A stretch of 64,000 nucleotides of DNA, from positions 22,287-86,286 of the forward strand of contig NZ_SOGN01000016.1 of assembly GCF_004403395.1 (NCBI RefSeq), read 5' to 3'. Both the position numbers and the translations under genes were made by a program. Position 1 is the first letter of the stretch, and each line of letters opens with the position of its first letter. This stretch comes from Cryobacterium cheniae (GTDB lineage Bacteria; Actinomycetota; Actinomycetes; Actinomycetales; Microbacteriaceae). A model generated the notes under the pieces. It worked only from the letters and a program-made list of their open reading frames with translations, had not been told where the DNA came from and ran no database searches. This document shows positions 44,043-52,593 of the stretch, in pieces.

Positions 44043-45352
44043 CCGCGAGTGGAGCCCTCTGGCGCAACTGGGCCCGGAACCAGGCTGTGACGCCCGTGCG
44101 GGTGGAGCGACCGTCGAGTGTCGCCGCCGTGCAGCGCGCCGTGGTGGCGGCCGGCAAGGTGGGACTGCGGGTCAAGGCCGTGGGCTCCGGGCACAGTTTT
44201 TCCGGCATCGCGCTGGCGCCCGGGGTGCAGCTCGACCTGCTGGACCTCGCCGGGCTGATCGGCGTGGACACCGTGGCCGGGCAGGTCACGCTGGCCGCCG
44301 GGACCCGCCTGTTCGAACTGCCCCGGCTGCTGCGGCCCTACGGCCTGGCCCTCCCGAACCTGGGCGACGTGGACCGGCAGACGATCACCGGCGCCACGTC
44401 CACCGGGACCCACGGCACCGGCGGCGGGTTCGGCGGTCTCGCCACCCAGATCGTGGCCCTGACCCTGGTGGCCGGCGACGGCACCCTGTTGCGGGTGAGC
44501 GCCACGGAGAACCCGGAGCTGCTGCCGGCGGTCCGGCTCGGGCTCGGCGCGCTCGGAATCGTGGTGGACGTGACCCTGCAGTGCGTGCCTGCCTTCCTGC
44601 TGCACGCGGTGGAGGCCGCCGAGCCGCTGGAGGAGGTGCTCGAGGGCTACCTCGACCGGACCGAGCGCAGCGACCACTTCGAGTTCTTCTGGTTCCCGCA
44701 CACCGAAACGGCCCTGACCAAGACCAACACCCGGCAGCCCCTGGAGTCCGGCCGGTCGCCGCGCGGACGGGTCTCCCGGTGGGTCGACGACGAACTGCTC
44801 GCGAACGGCGTCTACCGGGGGATCTGCGGCCTGGGTGCCGCGCTGCCGGCGACGGTGCCGGGATTCAACCGGCTGGCATCCCGGCGGAGCGGGAAACGCG
44901 AATTCACGGATGTCTCGCACCGCGTGTTCGTGACCAACCGCACGGTGCGTTTTCGAGAAATGGAATATGCCCTGCCGCGGGCCGTGGTGCCGGACGCGCT
45001 GCGCGAGGTGCGGGCGCTGATCGAGGCGCGCGGCTGGCGCATCTCGTTCCCGATCGAGGTGCGCTCGGCCGCGGCCGACGACGTCTGGCTGTCCACCGCC
45101 ACGGGCCGGGACACCGGGTACATCGCCGTGCACCGGTACTACCGGGAGGACCCGGCCGAGTATTTCCAGGCGGTCGAGGCCATCATGCGAGCCCATGGCG
45201 GGCGCCCGCACTGGGGCAAGATGCACGACCGGGATGCGGCGTCGCTCCGCACCGAGTACCCGCACTTCGACGACTTCCTCCTGGTGCGTGACAGGCTTGA
45301 CCCGGAGCGACGCTTCAGCAACAGCTATCTGGAAAGAGTCCTGGGTCGATGA
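44039..45352 (+). CDS. FAD-dependent aldonolactone (D-arabinono-1,4-lactone) oxidase
   Basis: 437 residues of the VAO flavoenzyme family. FAD-binding half: VRVERPSSVAAVQRAV, VKAVGSGHSFSGIA with the His that binds FAD covalently in this family, and ITGATSTGTHGTG. The C-terminal ALO domain ends with GGRPHWGKMH and FSNSYLERVLG. Relatives oxidise aldono-lactones or sugar alcohols to make ascorbate-like products. Second gene of a three-gene operon with overlaps at both ends. Confidence 0.88.
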   Translation: MTASGALWRNWARNQAVTPVRVERPSSVAAVQRAVVAAGKVGLRVKAVGSGHSFSGIALAPGVQLDLLDLAGLIGVDTVAGQVTLAAGTRLFELPRLLRPYGLALPNLGDVDRQTITGATSTGTHGTGGGFGGLATQIVALTLVAGDGTLLRVSATENPELLPAVRLGLGALGIVVDVTLQCVPAFLLHAVEAAEPLEEVLEGYLDRTERSDHFEFFWFPHTETALTKTNTRQPLESGRSPRGRVSRWVDDELLANGVYRGICGLGAALPATVPGFNRLASRRSGKREFTDVSHRVFVTNRTVRFREMEYALPRAVVPDALREVRALIEARGWRISFPIEVRSAAADDVWLSTATGRDTGYIAVHRYYREDPAEYFQAVEAIMRAHGGRPHWGKMHDRDAASLRTEYPHFDDFLLVRDRLDPERRFSNSYLERVLGR

Positions 45353-46806
45353 GCACCAGCAATACCCCCGCCGCACGCGCCTGGGAACACCGGGCGGGGG
45401 AGCTGGGCGACCGGCTGCCCGACGGCTTCACCCTGGGCGTGGCCACCTCCGCGTTCCAGATCGAGGGAGGCGCCCGGGAAGGCGGTCGCGGCGAATCGTG
45501 CTGGGACCCGTTCACGGCCACCGCCGGGCGCATCCGTGACGGCTCCAACGCATCCGTTTCGACCGATCACTTCAACCGGCTCGACGAGGACGTCACGCTG
45601 CTGCGTGAACTGGGCGTCGACGTGTACCGGTTCTCCCTGGCCTGGTCCCGGCTGCAGCCGGATGGCCGCGGCTCGCTCAGCCGGGCCGGGCTGGCCTTCT
45701 ACGACCGCCTGCTCGACGGGCTCCTGGTCGCCGGGATCAGCCCGATGGCGACCCTGTTCCACTGGGACACCCCGCTGCGGTTGCGCGGCGGCTGGCTGAA
45801 CCGGGACACCGCGATGCGCTTCGGCGACTACGCGCACCAGGTCGGCGAGGCGTTCGGGGACCGGATCGACTCCTGGCTGACCCTGAACGACCCCGCCACG
45901 GTGACCCTCAACGGCTACGCCCTCGGCACGGACGCCCCGGGGGAGGCGAGGCTCTTCGGCGCCCTGCCGGCGGCGCACCACCAGCTGCTTGCTCACGGCC
46001 TCGCCGTGCAGGGGCTGCGCGCCGCCGATGTGCGCGGCCGGATCGGGATCGCCACCACGCATTCGCCCGTGCAGGCCGCCAGCGGCCGCGAAGCCGACGA
46101 AGTCGCCGCACAGCTCTTCGACGTGCTGCACAACCGCGTATACGCCGACGCGGCGCTGCTCGGCCGCTACCCGGACCCGCCCGAGCCCTACCAGGTGGCC
46201 ATGCGGATGCTCCTGGAAACCGATCCGGACGACCTGCGCACCATCCACCAGCCGCTGGACTTCTACGGGCTGGGCTACTTCCAGCCGAGCCGGATCAAGG
46301 CCGGCTCCGCGGCCCCGAAGACCCCGAACGGACCCCCGGCGAGCGGGCCGCCGGAAAAGGTCGTCGCGTTCCCCTACCACGTCACCCCGTTCCGGGAGTT
46401 CCCGGTGACCAATGCAGGCACCGCCATCGCCCCCGAATACCTCGGAGTGGCCCTCGGCGAACTGCGGGACCGCTACGCGGACAAGCTGCCGCCGGTCTGC
46501 ATCACGGCCGGGGGATCGAGCTTCCCCGACGTCGCCGACAAGTGGGGTGCCGTGCACGACCCGGCCCGGATCGACTACCTGGCCGAGCACATCACCGCCG
46601 CGCTCGCCGCGGTGGCCCCCGGCGGGATCGCCGACGGGGTCACCCTGCAGGGCTACCTGGTCTGGTCCCTGCTGGACAGCTTCGAGTGGACGGCCGGCTA
46701 CACCCAGCGGTTCGGCCTCGTGCACGTCGACTTCCAGGACGGCACCCGCACCCGCACACCCAAGACCTCCTACCGCTGGCTGCAGACGGTGCTCTCCGCC
46801 CGCTGA
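45349..46806 (+). CDS. Glycoside hydrolase family 1 homologue lacking catalytic nucleophile
   Basis: 485 residues with full GH1 barrel features: FTLGVATSAFQIEGG, CWDPF, YRFSLAWSRLQPDG, ATLFHWDTPLRL, DFYGLGYF, GYLVWSLLDSFEWTAGYTQRFGLVHVDF. The two acids are altered. The acid/base motif TxNEP reads TLNDP (Asp 181) and the nucleophile motif ITENG reads ITAGG (Ala 387). Normal retaining hydrolysis should not occur. It could be a lectin-like or regulatory pseudoenzyme, or use another chemistry. It starts in the stop of the lactone oxidase (ATGA), implying a shared sugar-related pathway. Confidence 0.85.
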   Translation: MSTSNTPAARAWEHRAGELGDRLPDGFTLGVATSAFQIEGGAREGGRGESCWDPFTATAGRIRDGSNASVSTDHFNRLDEDVTLLRELGVDVYRFSLAWSRLQPDGRGSLSRAGLAFYDRLLDGLLVAGISPMATLFHWDTPLRLRGGWLNRDTAMRFGDYAHQVGEAFGDRIDSWLTLNDPATVTLNGYALGTDAPGEARLFGALPAAHHQLLAHGLAVQGLRAADVRGRIGIATTHSPVQAASGREADEVAAQLFDVLHNRVYADAALLGRYPDPPEPYQVAMRMLLETDPDDLRTIHQPLDFYGLGYFQPSRIKAGSAAPKTPNGPPASGPPEKVVAFPYHVTPFREFPVTNAGTAIAPEYLGVALGELRDRYADKLPPVCITAGGSSFPDVADKWGAVHDPARIDYLAEHITAALAAVAPGGIADGVTLQGYLVWSLLDSFEWTAGYTQRFGLVHVDFQDGTRTRTPKTSYRWLQTVLSAR

Positions 46807-46936
46807 TGAGGAGATTCTTGGAGTGTGTCGGGAAGCGCATCTGAGCATCAGGGCGCGCGGTTAGGATGGTTCTGCGTCGTAGAAACGCCGCCGCGGCCTG
46901 CTCGCTCGCCCCGACCCATCACAAGGAGAAGCTGCC

Positions 46937-47503
46937 ATGGAATGGCTCATCCCGGTCCTCATCATCGTTGCCCTCGTCGCCATCATCGGGATCTACCTCT
47001 GGGCCACATACAACTCCCTCGTCACGCTCAAGGTTCGCGTGGATGAGGCGTGGAGTGATATCACCGTTCAGATGAAGCGCCGGGCCGACCTGATCCCGAA
47101 CCTGATCGAGACGGTCAAGGGCTATGCGGCCCACGAGCGGTCCGTCTTCGAGAACGTCACCAAGGCCAGGGCCGAGTCGCTCAATGCGCAGGGTCCGGCC
47201 GAAGCCGCCGCCGCGGAGAACCACATGCAGACCGCCCTGCGCAGCATCTTCGCCGTGGCGGAGGCCTACCCGCAGCTGCAGGCCAGCCAGAACTACCTGC
47301 AGTTGCAGGGCGAGCTCGTCGACACCGAGGACAAGATCCAGGCCTCGCGCCGGTTCTACAACGGCGGCGTTCGGGAACTGAACACGAAGGTCCAGGTCTT
47401 CCCCAACAACCTCATCGCCCGCAACCTCGGGTTCACCCAACGTGACTTCTTCGAGGTGTCCGACTCCGCAGCCATCGCGGAGCCGCCTCGCGTCCAGTTC
47501 TAG
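46937..47503 (+). CDS. LemA family protein
   Basis: 188 residues with the N-terminal helix PVLIIVALVAIIGIYLWATYNSL and the conserved VDEAWSDITVQMKRRADLIPNLIETVKGYA and ASRRFYNGGVRELNTKVQVFPNNLIA. LemA proteins are membrane-associated coiled-helix proteins of uncertain role, often paired with HtpX proteases as here (12 bases before the M48 gene). ATG follows AAGGAGAAGC. Confidence 0.93.
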   Translation: MEWLIPVLIIVALVAIIGIYLWATYNSLVTLKVRVDEAWSDITVQMKRRADLIPNLIETVKGYAAHERSVFENVTKARAESLNAQGPAEAAAAENHMQTALRSIFAVAEAYPQLQASQNYLQLQGELVDTEDKIQASRRFYNGGVRELNTKVQVFPNNLIARNLGFTQRDFFEVSDSAAIAEPPRVQF

Positions 47504-47515
47504 AGGCAGGCGGCC

Positions 47516-48403
47516 ATGTACAGCGCCATTGCGCGCAACAAGCGCAACACCGTCTTCATCATCATCCTGTTCATCGTCGTCATCGCGGGTCTCGGCTGGC
47601 TCGCGAACGCGGTCTACAGCACGCCCGGCAACTACAGCATCCTGATCCTCACGGTCGTTTTCGCCACCGGGTACGCCCTGGTGCAGTACTTCGTGGCCGG
47701 GCGCCAGGCGATCGCGATGAGCGGAGGCATCCGCATCAACAGCCAGTCGGAGCATCCGCGGCTCTGGAATATCGTCGAGAACCTGTCGATCACCACCGGT
47801 ACGCCGATGCCCGCGATCTATGTGATCGACGACCCGGCGCCGAACGCGTTCGCGACCGGGCGAGACCCCGCGCACGCGATCGTGGCGGCCACCACCGGCC
47901 TGCTGGAGATCATGACCGACTCCGAGCTGGAGGGCGTCATGGCGCACGAGCTCGGCCACGTGCGCAACTACGACATCCGCCTGTCGATGGTCGTCTTCGG
48001 TCTCGTCGTGGCCGTCGGGTTCATCTCGGACATCTTCCTGCGGATGGCGTTCTTCGGCCGCAACAGCAAGAACAGCGGCAGCCCCGTGATCATGGTGGTC
48101 GGTCTCGTCGCCATGCTCGTGGCGCCCCTGATCGCCACGGTTGTGCAGCTGGCCGTGTCGAGGCAGCGCGAGTACCTGGCGGATGCCACGGCCGCCCTGA
48201 CCACGCGGCATCCGGACGCCCTGGCCAGCGCGCTCGGCAAGCTGGAGGCCTACGGGCGCCCGATGCGGAAGCAGAACACGTCGATGGCCCACCTTTGGAT
48301 CGCCGACCCGCTCAAACCCGGCGTCATGGACAAGCTCTTCGCCACGCACCCGCCGATCGCCGAACGGGTCGAGCGTTTGCACACGATGGGCCGCAAGTTC
48401 TAG
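47516..48403 (+). CDS. htpX: HtpX-like M48 family zinc metalloprotease
   Basis: 295 residues, membrane protease for misfolded membrane proteins. Two N-terminal helices, the zinc motif MAHELGHVRNYD (HExxH), two more helices and the third ligand in SRQREYLADATAAL. The PNAFATG block before the active site and the C-terminal FATHPPIAERVERL are family hallmarks. Co-transcribed with lemA. Confidence 0.93.
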   Translation: MYSAIARNKRNTVFIIILFIVVIAGLGWLANAVYSTPGNYSILILTVVFATGYALVQYFVAGRQAIAMSGGIRINSQSEHPRLWNIVENLSITTGTPMPAIYVIDDPAPNAFATGRDPAHAIVAATTGLLEIMTDSELEGVMAHELGHVRNYDIRLSMVVFGLVVAVGFISDIFLRMAFFGRNSKNSGSPVIMVVGLVAMLVAPLIATVVQLAVSRQREYLADATAALTTRHPDALASALGKLEAYGRPMRKQNTSMAHLWIADPLKPGVMDKLFATHPPIAERVERLHTMGRKF

Positions 48404-48419
48404 AGCCCTCTGACGGCCT

Positions 48420-49616
48420 CTAACGCAACTCGGCGGCCAGCGCCTCGGCGAGATTGCCGCGGGGCTCCAGCTCGATCTCGGGCAGGCCCTGCCAGGCTGC
48501 GGCCTCCCGCAGCACGGATGCCAGGCGCCCGGCCGTGTCCGTCGGCGCGCCGGGCTCCGCCCACGCGGCGCGCACCCGCAGCACCTGCGCCTGGCGGTCG
48601 TTCTTGAGATCGACCCGGCCCACGATCGTGTCGCCGATCAGCACGGGCAGCGAGTAATACCCGAACACCCGCTTCGGTGCAGGCGTATAGATCTCGATCC
48701 GGTAGTGGAAGCCGAACACCCGCAGGGCGCGCGGGCGATCCCAGACCACCGGATCGAAGGGGGACAGCAAAGTCGCGGCATCCACCCGGCGCGGCAGCCG
48801 CGCGTCGCGGTGCAGCCAGACCGCCCCGGCTGCGCCGCCGCCCCAGCCGGGAACCTCGACCGGGATCAGCTCGCCGGCATCCTCGAGGTCGCGGATGGCC
48901 GCCCGGGTCGCCGGGCCCCGCAGCCGGAAGTAATCGGCGAAGTCCTTCACCGTGCCGATGCCGTGCGCCCGCGCCGCGCGGCTCACCAGGTCCCGGTGCG
49001 CATCGTCCCGGCTGACCGTGCGGCCGAGCAGCTCCCGCGGGAACACCTGCTCCGGCAGTCCGTAGACCCGCTCGAAGCGTTCCCGACCCGCGATCGCCAC
49101 GTCGCCCCAACGGAACAGGGTCTCCAGCCCGGTCTTCACGTCCGACCAGCCCCACCACGGGCCGCGGCTCCGGTTCGCGTCGTGCTCGATGGCGCTCGCA
49201 CGCAGGGGACCATTGGCGGCCAGCTCGGCGAGCAGCCAGTCGAGCAGTGGCCGGTTACCCTGCGCCCACGCCTCGGTCCTCGACCGGTCCCGGAAATCCC
49301 GCATCCGCCAGCCGAACAGCGGCCAGGCCTCGCGCGGCAGGAACGACGCCTCGTGCGCCCAGTACTCGGTGAACCGCGACTCGCGGCCCGAGGTGAGCCG
49401 GTCCAGCTGCGCCTTGTCGTACGCGCCGAGGCGGCTGAACGCCGGCATGTAGTGGCTGCGCTCGAACACGTTCACGGAATCGATCTGCAGCAGCCCGAGC
49501 CGGTTCACCAGGGCATCCAGTTGACGGATGCCCGGCGCCACCGTCGACGGGCGGCCGAAGCCCTGCGCGCCGAGCGCGATCCGGCGGGCAAGGGCGGGGG
49601 ACATCGTCTGGGCCAC
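48420..49616 (-). CDS. YcaQ/AlkX-type DNA glycosylase family protein (HTH_42)
   Basis: 398 residues. Typical opening LARRIALGAQGF and GLLQIDSVNVFERSHYMPAFSRLGAYD, then WAHEASFLPREAWPLF, the winged-helix region VKDFADYFRLRG and LLSPFDPVVWDRPRALRVFGFHYRIEIY near the C-terminus. The E. coli relative unhooks interstrand crosslinks and alkylated bases; the Gln in LLQID matches its catalytic region. The GTG start is used although GGAGG lies very close to it; ATG twelve bases later is the alternative. Divergent from the ABC importer. Confidence 0.88.
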   Translation of the reverse strand: MAQTMSPALARRIALGAQGFGRPSTVAPGIRQLDALVNRLGLLQIDSVNVFERSHYMPAFSRLGAYDKAQLDRLTSGRESRFTEYWAHEASFLPREAWPLFGWRMRDFRDRSRTEAWAQGNRPLLDWLLAELAANGPLRASAIEHDANRSRGPWWGWSDVKTGLETLFRWGDVAIAGRERFERVYGLPEQVFPRELLGRTVSRDDAHRDLVSRAARAHGIGTVKDFADYFRLRGPATRAAIRDLEDAGELIPVEVPGWGGGAAGAVWLHRDARLPRRVDAATLLSPFDPVVWDRPRALRVFGFHYRIEIYTPAPKRVFGYYSLPVLIGDTIVGRVDLKNDRQAQVLRVRAAWAEPGAPTDTAGRLASVLREAAAWQGLPEIELEPRGNLAEALAAELR

Positions 49617-49647
49617 CCTCCGACCCTAGCGGCACGCTTCAGGCGGC

Positions 49648-49669
49648 ATTCACCCGATGTTCAGCGGCG
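49648..49669 (+). promoter_or_regulatory. Candidate PHO box ahead of the ABC importer
   Basis: Two 11-base direct units, ATTCACCCGAT and GTTCAGCGGCG, keep the TTCA cores exactly 11 bases apart, as in actinobacterial PhoP sites (two or more GTTCAYY units). It lies 108 bases before the binding-protein start. PhoP binding is inferred. Confidence 0.45.
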
Positions 49670-49776
49670 CACCCCCTGACGGTCGACGGACGCTCCTAGC
49701 CTCTCCCTGACCGGCTACCCGGCTCCACACGTCCGCGTTCCCGCGCGGCGGCCGGCACCGGTCCGACGGAGGAAAC

Positions 49777-50910
49777 GTGTTCACCACCCGCACCCTGGCC
49801 ACCCTGGCCGCGGCCACCACCCTCGCCCTGAGCCTGGCCGCCTGCTCCGGAGCCGCGGATGCCGGCTCCGGCACCCCGGCGGTCGACGCCGCCACCGCGA
49901 CCAGCCTGGCCGCGTTCGGCGACCTGGCCGCCCTCGAGGACGCGGCCAGGGCCGAAGGCGCCCTGAACGTGATCGCCCTGCCGCGGGACTGGGCCAACTA
50001 CGGCGCCGTGCTCGACGCCTTCACCGAGAAGTACCCGGAGATCACCATCACCGAGGCCTCGCCCGACGCGTCCAGCGCCGAGGAGATCCTGGCCGCCGAC
50101 AACCTCGCCGGGCAGGACACCGCCCCCGACGTGTTCGACCTGGGCCTCGCCGTGGCGCTGTCCAGCACGGACAACTTCGCGCCGTACCAGGTGGCCGGCT
50201 GGGCCGATATCCCGGATGCGCTCAAAGAGGCCTCCGGCCTCTACACGGGCGACTACGGCGGCTACATGGCTGTCGGCTACGACCCCGACGCCGTGCCCGC
50301 GCCGGCCGAGCTGAGCGACCTGCTCGGCGCCGAGTACAAGGGCAAGGTCGCGATCAACGGCGACCCGACCCAGGCCGGGGCGGCCTTCGCCGCCGTCGGC
50401 CTGGCCGCCGTGGCGAGCGGGGGTGCCGTGGACGACTTCCAGGCCGGGGTCGACTTCTTCGACGACCTCGAACAGGCCGGCAACTTCGTCAAGATCGACC
50501 CCACCCCGGCGACCATCGCGTCGGGGGAGACCCCGGTGGTCTTCGACTGGGACTACCTCAACGTGGGCTACGGAACGAGTCTCGCCGGTGAGCGCAACTG
50601 GGAGGTCGTCGTCTTCCCCGGAACCGGGTACGCCGGCTACTACAACCAGGCCGTGAACAAGGATGCCCCGCACCCGGCCGCGGCCAGGCTCTGGCAGGAG
50701 TTCCTCTACAGCGACGAGGGCCAGAACCTCTGGCTCGCCGGGGGCGCACGCCCGGTGCGGGCCGAGGCCATGGAGGCGGCCGGCACCATCGACGGGGACC
50801 TCCTCGCCGCCCTCCCGGCGGCCCCGGACGAGACCGTCGTCCCGACCGAGGCGGAGAGCGCCGCGGGAGCCGCGCTGCTCGGCGAGAAGTGGGCCGCAGC
50901 TGTCCAGTAG
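49777..50910 (+). CDS. ABC importer substrate-binding lipoprotein
   Basis: 377 residues with lipobox LSLAACSG (Cys 23) for anchoring. The body resembles the PotD/PhnS/iron-type binding proteins: LNVIALPRDWANYGAVLDAFTEKYPEI, then PDVFDLGLAVAL, GDYGGYMAVGYD, YKGKVAINGDPTQ and FLYSDEGQNLWLAGGARPV. Substrate cannot be read from sequence; a PHO-box-like site upstream favours a phosphonate or other organophosphorus compound over polyamines. GTG follows GGAGGAAAC. Its end overlaps the probable start of the first permease. Confidence 0.85.
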   Translation: MFTTRTLATLAAATTLALSLAACSGAADAGSGTPAVDAATATSLAAFGDLAALEDAARAEGALNVIALPRDWANYGAVLDAFTEKYPEITITEASPDASSAEEILAADNLAGQDTAPDVFDLGLAVALSSTDNFAPYQVAGWADIPDALKEASGLYTGDYGGYMAVGYDPDAVPAPAELSDLLGAEYKGKVAINGDPTQAGAAFAAVGLAAVASGGAVDDFQAGVDFFDDLEQAGNFVKIDPTPATIASGETPVVFDWDYLNVGYGTSLAGERNWEVVVFPGTGYAGYYNQAVNKDAPHPAAARLWQEFLYSDEGQNLWLAGGARPVRAEAMEAAGTIDGDLLAALPAAPDETVVPTEAESAAGAALLGEKWAAAVQ

Positions 50911-51760
50911 CCGGCGCGGAACGGCAGCGGCCTGCGCGCTGCTGCCGTTCGCGGCGTATGTGCTGCTTTTCCTGCTCGTTCCCACCCTGATCGCCGTGGG
51001 CACCGGCTTCGTCGACGAGACCGGGGCGTTCACGTGGGACACCGTCGCAGCCCTGGGAAACCCCGTCGTAGTGGACGCCTTCGCCAACTCGTTCGGGCTG
51101 TCCGCACTCACCGCCGTCGTGGGCGCGATCGTCGGCGCCGTCGCCTGCTACGGACTGCTCGGGGCCAGAGAGCACGGCCCGCTACGTGCCGTCGTCGACT
51201 CCCTCAGCGGCGTGCTCGCCCAGTTCGGAGGGGTGATGCTCGCCTTCGCGTTCGTCGCGACCATCGGCATCCAGGGTCTGGTCACCGTGGTCCTGCGTGA
51301 CACCTTCGGCGTCGATATCTTCGCCGACGGGGTGTGGCTCTACGAGCTGCCCGGCCTGGTGCTGCCCTACATCTACTTTCAGGTCCCGCTGATGATCATC
51401 ACCTTCCTGCCGGCGCTGCAGGCGCTGAACCCGCACTGGGCCGAGGCCAACGCGACGCTGGGCGGCAACCGGGCGACCTACTGGTTCCGGATCGCGTTTC
51501 CCGTGCTCGCCCCGTCGTTCCTGGGGAGCCTGCTGCTGCTTTTCGCCAACGCGTTCTCCTCCTACGCGACCGCCGCGGCGCTCACCAGCCAGGGGTCCCA
51601 GATCGTGCCGTTGCAGATTCGTTCGGCCCTGACCAGCGAAACCCTGCTCGGACGGGAGAACCTGGCCGGTGCGCTTGCGCTCGGCATGATCCTGGTGATG
51701 GGCGTCGTCATGTCCGGCTACTCGGTGCTGCAGGCACGGGCGGCACGGTGGCAGCGATGA
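50900..51760 (+). CDS. ABC importer permease 1, probable CTG start
   Basis: Binding-protein-dependent permease with six helices (ALLPFAAYVLLFLLVPTLIAVG first) and the EAA-type loop WAEANATLGGNRATYWFRIAFP. No ATG, GTG or TTG occurs in frame between an ATG at 50663, which would add 79 Arg/Pro/Ser-rich residues deep inside the preceding gene, and a GTG in the middle of the first helix. CTG at 50900 gives LSSSRRGTAAACALLPFAAY, a normal permease N-terminus, with GAGAAG ten bases ahead and an 11-base overlap. Its stop overlaps the next ATG. Confidence 0.82.
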   Translation: MSSSRRGTAAACALLPFAAYVLLFLLVPTLIAVGTGFVDETGAFTWDTVAALGNPVVVDAFANSFGLSALTAVVGAIVGAVACYGLLGAREHGPLRAVVDSLSGVLAQFGGVMLAFAFVATIGIQGLVTVVLRDTFGVDIFADGVWLYELPGLVLPYIYFQVPLMIITFLPALQALNPHWAEANATLGGNRATYWFRIAFPVLAPSFLGSLLLLFANAFSSYATAAALTSQGSQIVPLQIRSALTSETLLGRENLAGALALGMILVMGVVMSGYSVLQARAARWQR

Positions 51761-52593
51761 CGCCGGTGGCGCCGGTGGCGCACGCGCCTACCCGGCTGGT
51801 GCGCGGGCTCATCCTGGGCAGCATCGGCCTCGTCTTCGCGATCCCGATCGTCGCCATGGTCGAGTTCACCCTGCGCAGCGGCCTCGCCGGCGGCCACGAC
51901 TTCTCCCGCTGGACGGCCCTGTTCCAGGGCGGCTTCGCCGGCCCCTACCGGGCGGTGCTCGTCGCCCTCGGCAACTCGGTCGGGCTGGCCGTGGGCACGG
52001 TCGTGCTCGTGCTCCTGCTGCTGGTGCCGACCCTGCTGCTGGTGCACCTGCGGTTTCCCCGCCTGCGCCGCCTGATGGAGTTCGTCTGCATCCTGCCGAT
52101 CAGCATCCCGGCCATCGTGCTCGTGGTCGGGCTGGCGCCGGTGTACTCGGTGCTCGGTCGACTGCTCGGCAGCGGCGTCTGGACCCTCGCCTTCGCGTAC
52201 GGCATCACGGTGCTCCCGTTCGCCTACCGGGCCATCCAGGCCAACCTCGACGGGGTCGACGTGCGCACGCTCAGCGAGGCCGCCCGCACCCTCGGCGCCG
52301 GCTGGGTGAGCGTGCTCCTGCGGGTGCTGATCCCGAACCTGCGCCGCGGCATCCTCGCCGGCGCGTTCATCTCGGTCGCGGTCGTGCTCGGCGAATTCAC
52401 GATCGCGTCCCTGCTCAACCGCAACACCCTGCAGACCTCGCTCGTGGTCGTCAGCAAGGCCGATCCCTACACGGTCGTCATCCTGTCGCTGCTCGCCCTC
52501 ACCTTCGCATTCCTGCTCCTGCTCGTCATCGGGCGTCTCGGCACGGTTCGCACCGGCAGTCGGCGACGGCCCACCACCGGAGGTCAGCCATGA
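51757..52593 (+). CDS. ABC importer permease 2
   Basis: 278 residues, six helices, and the EAA loop SEAARTLGAGWVSVLLRVLIPN. Contains typical PotC-like segments PISIPAIVLVVGLAPVYS and FISVAVVLGEFTIASLL. ATGA overlaps at its start and end with the neighbouring genes show a tightly coupled operon. Confidence 0.92.
   Translation: MTPVAPVAHAPTRLVRGLILGSIGLVFAIPIVAMVEFTLRSGLAGGHDFSRWTALFQGGFAGPYRAVLVALGNSVGLAVGTVVLVLLLLVPTLLLVHLRFPRLRRLMEFVCILPISIPAIVLVVGLAPVYSVLGRLLGSGVWTLAFAYGITVLPFAYRAIQANLDGVDVRTLSEAARTLGAGWVSVLLRVLIPNLRRGILAGAFISVAVVLGEFTIASLLNRNTLQTSLVVVSKADPYTVVILSLLALTFAFLLLLVIGRLGTVRTGSRRRPTTGGQP

Noticed and set aside
49617..49776. Riboswitch (for example TPP) before the ABC importer
   Set aside because: No conserved thi-box CTGAGA or other riboswitch core was found; the segment is better explained by promoter elements and the PHO-like site.
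50663..50899. Extended N-terminus of importer permease 1 from an upstream ATG
   Set aside because: It would encode 79 residues of Arg/Pro/Ser-rich sequence that is merely another frame of the binding-protein gene.
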